Below, piece after piece: positions 63,617 to 64,000 of a stretch of 64,000 nt of DNA. The stretch lies in the NCBI RefSeq assembly GCF_030295705.1, contig NZ_AP027274.1:1178001-1242000 (forward strand). Reading direction: 5' to 3'. The notes beneath the pieces were generated by a model that had not been told where the DNA came from, made no database searches, and saw only the letters and a program-made list of their open reading frames with translations. A program made the position numbers and the translations under genes. Numbering within the stretch: the stretch's first letter is position 1; each line of letters starts with the position of its first letter. This stretch comes from Polynucleobacter sp. TUM22923. GTDB taxonomy: Bacteria > Pseudomonadota > Gammaproteobacteria > Burkholderiales > Burkholderiaceae.

Positions 63617-64000
63617 TTACTGAATAAGCTTAAGCTGCTTGAGTAGGCCCTTAGCGTGTTGGTACTCAGCCTCCATCTGTAGAGGACTCCACAATAGCGC
63701 TGTAGATTGAGGCATCAGACGATTTAAACGAGTCATCGACTCAGCTTGCTTCGCTTTTGTCACCGTGAGCTCATTGAGTAATTGATCGGCGAGATCGGGG
63801 CGGTTACAAATGAGCACCGCATCACATCCAGCATCAAGCGCTAATTGGGCACCTTTCACAACAGAGCCCGCAACACTAGCACCCTCCATCGATAGATCAT
63901 CACTAAAGATTACCCCCTCAAATCCCAAGTCTTGACGTAATACAGAATGCAACCAAACCTTAGAAAATCCAGCGGGATGTTTATCTACCTTTGGATAAAT
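63617..64000 (-). CDS. nagZ: Beta-N-acetylhexosaminidase NagZ, C-terminal part (cut by window edge)
   Basis: The frame is open to the window edge. The visible 127 codons begin IYPKVDKHPAGFSKVWLHSV and contain VLRQDLGFEGVIFSDDLSMEG, the hallmark of glycoside hydrolase family 3 NagZ, followed by a C-terminal helix region. NagZ removes N-acetylglucosamine from anhydromuropeptides in cytoplasmic peptidoglycan recycling. The catalytic Asp region and N-terminus lie outside the window. Confidence 0.93.
   Translation of the reverse strand: MYPKVDKHPAGFSKVWLHSVLRQDLGFEGVIFSDDLSMEGASVAGSVVKGAQLALDAGCDAVLICNRPDLADQLLNELTVTKAKQAESMTRLNRLMPQSTALLWSPLQMEAEYQHAKGLLKQLKLIQ

Noticed and set aside
1-64000. 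CRISPR array, prophage, toxin-antitoxin or defence island
   Set aside because: No regularly spaced repeats, phage structural genes or recognisable defence genes were found; the only mobile DNA is the IS30 element.

Overview
The window looks like chromosome from a freshwater betaproteobacterium of the Burkholderiaceae, most likely Polynucleobacter. The pointers are a moderately AT-leaning base composition, compact gene packing, and betaproteobacterial gene neighbourhoods: rpsF-priB-rpsR-rplI-dnaB, alaT-hom-thrC-moeA-moaD-moaE, the isc operon, and earP next to efp. The taxon is inferred from gene content and protein character; no database was searched.

Region 1 (1-13.3 kb) is accessory metabolism. 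The 5' end of ppc (PEP carboxylase) runs off the left edge. An IS30-family element (142-1191) with a frameshifted transposase sits 16 bp upstream of the ppc start codon. Next comes a minus-strand operon comC-suyA-suyB-gntR-yeiH, which I read as (R)-sulfolactate breakdown to pyruvate and sulfite with a regulator and a candidate sulfite exporter. A TctC-type binding protein is divergent from it, and a 20-bp palindrome lies in the shared promoter region. A second minus-strand operon (6.9-12.3 kb) encodes a four-subunit succinate dehydrogenase/fumarate reductase-like complex, a two-subunit class I fumarase/tartrate dehydratase and a TauE/SafE exporter, with a divergent LysR regulator. Its flavoprotein has Cys at the position of the FAD-linking His. 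The substrate is unknown. A sulfonated or substituted C4 dicarboxylate is the most interesting possibility, and this is the best candidate in the window for an undescribed system.

Region 2 (13.3-33.1 kb) is mostly core: a Rap1a/Tai-like protein and a DUF3300 lipoprotein, the complete isc Fe-S operon (iscR-iscS-iscU-iscA-hscB-hscA-fdx) with a probable IscR site, uvrB, an aromatic/aspartate aminotransferase, an intracellular PHB depolymerase, rnfB, nth, DUF1841, a HIT protein, isocitrate lyase with palindromic upstream motifs, an Fsr-like MFS transporter, and clpB with a heat-shock-type promoter.

Region 3 (33.1-49.6 kb) holds a GIY-YIG protein, an Rrf2 regulator, DUF2244, two tiny proteins and alkB. 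The threonine/molybdopterin operon (alaT-hom-thrC-moeA-moaD-moaE) follows. Then comes a plus-strand Ara4N lipid A modification cluster (arnT, arnB, arnC, split arnA, arnD) behind a Mth938-like gene, ending with a peroxiredoxin.

Region 4 (49.6-64 kb) has a possible structured leader RNA before a PIN-PhoH gene, an NlpC/P60 lipoprotein, mscS, a PsiF-repeat protein, the ribosomal/replication block, asparaginase divergent from lexA, and a lipoprotein. It continues with tRNA-Cys and tRNA-Gly next to pgsA and uvrC, then earP and efp, and the 3' part of nagZ at the right edge. No CRISPR array, rRNA or prophage was seen, and no gene-free stretch exceeds about 300 bases.
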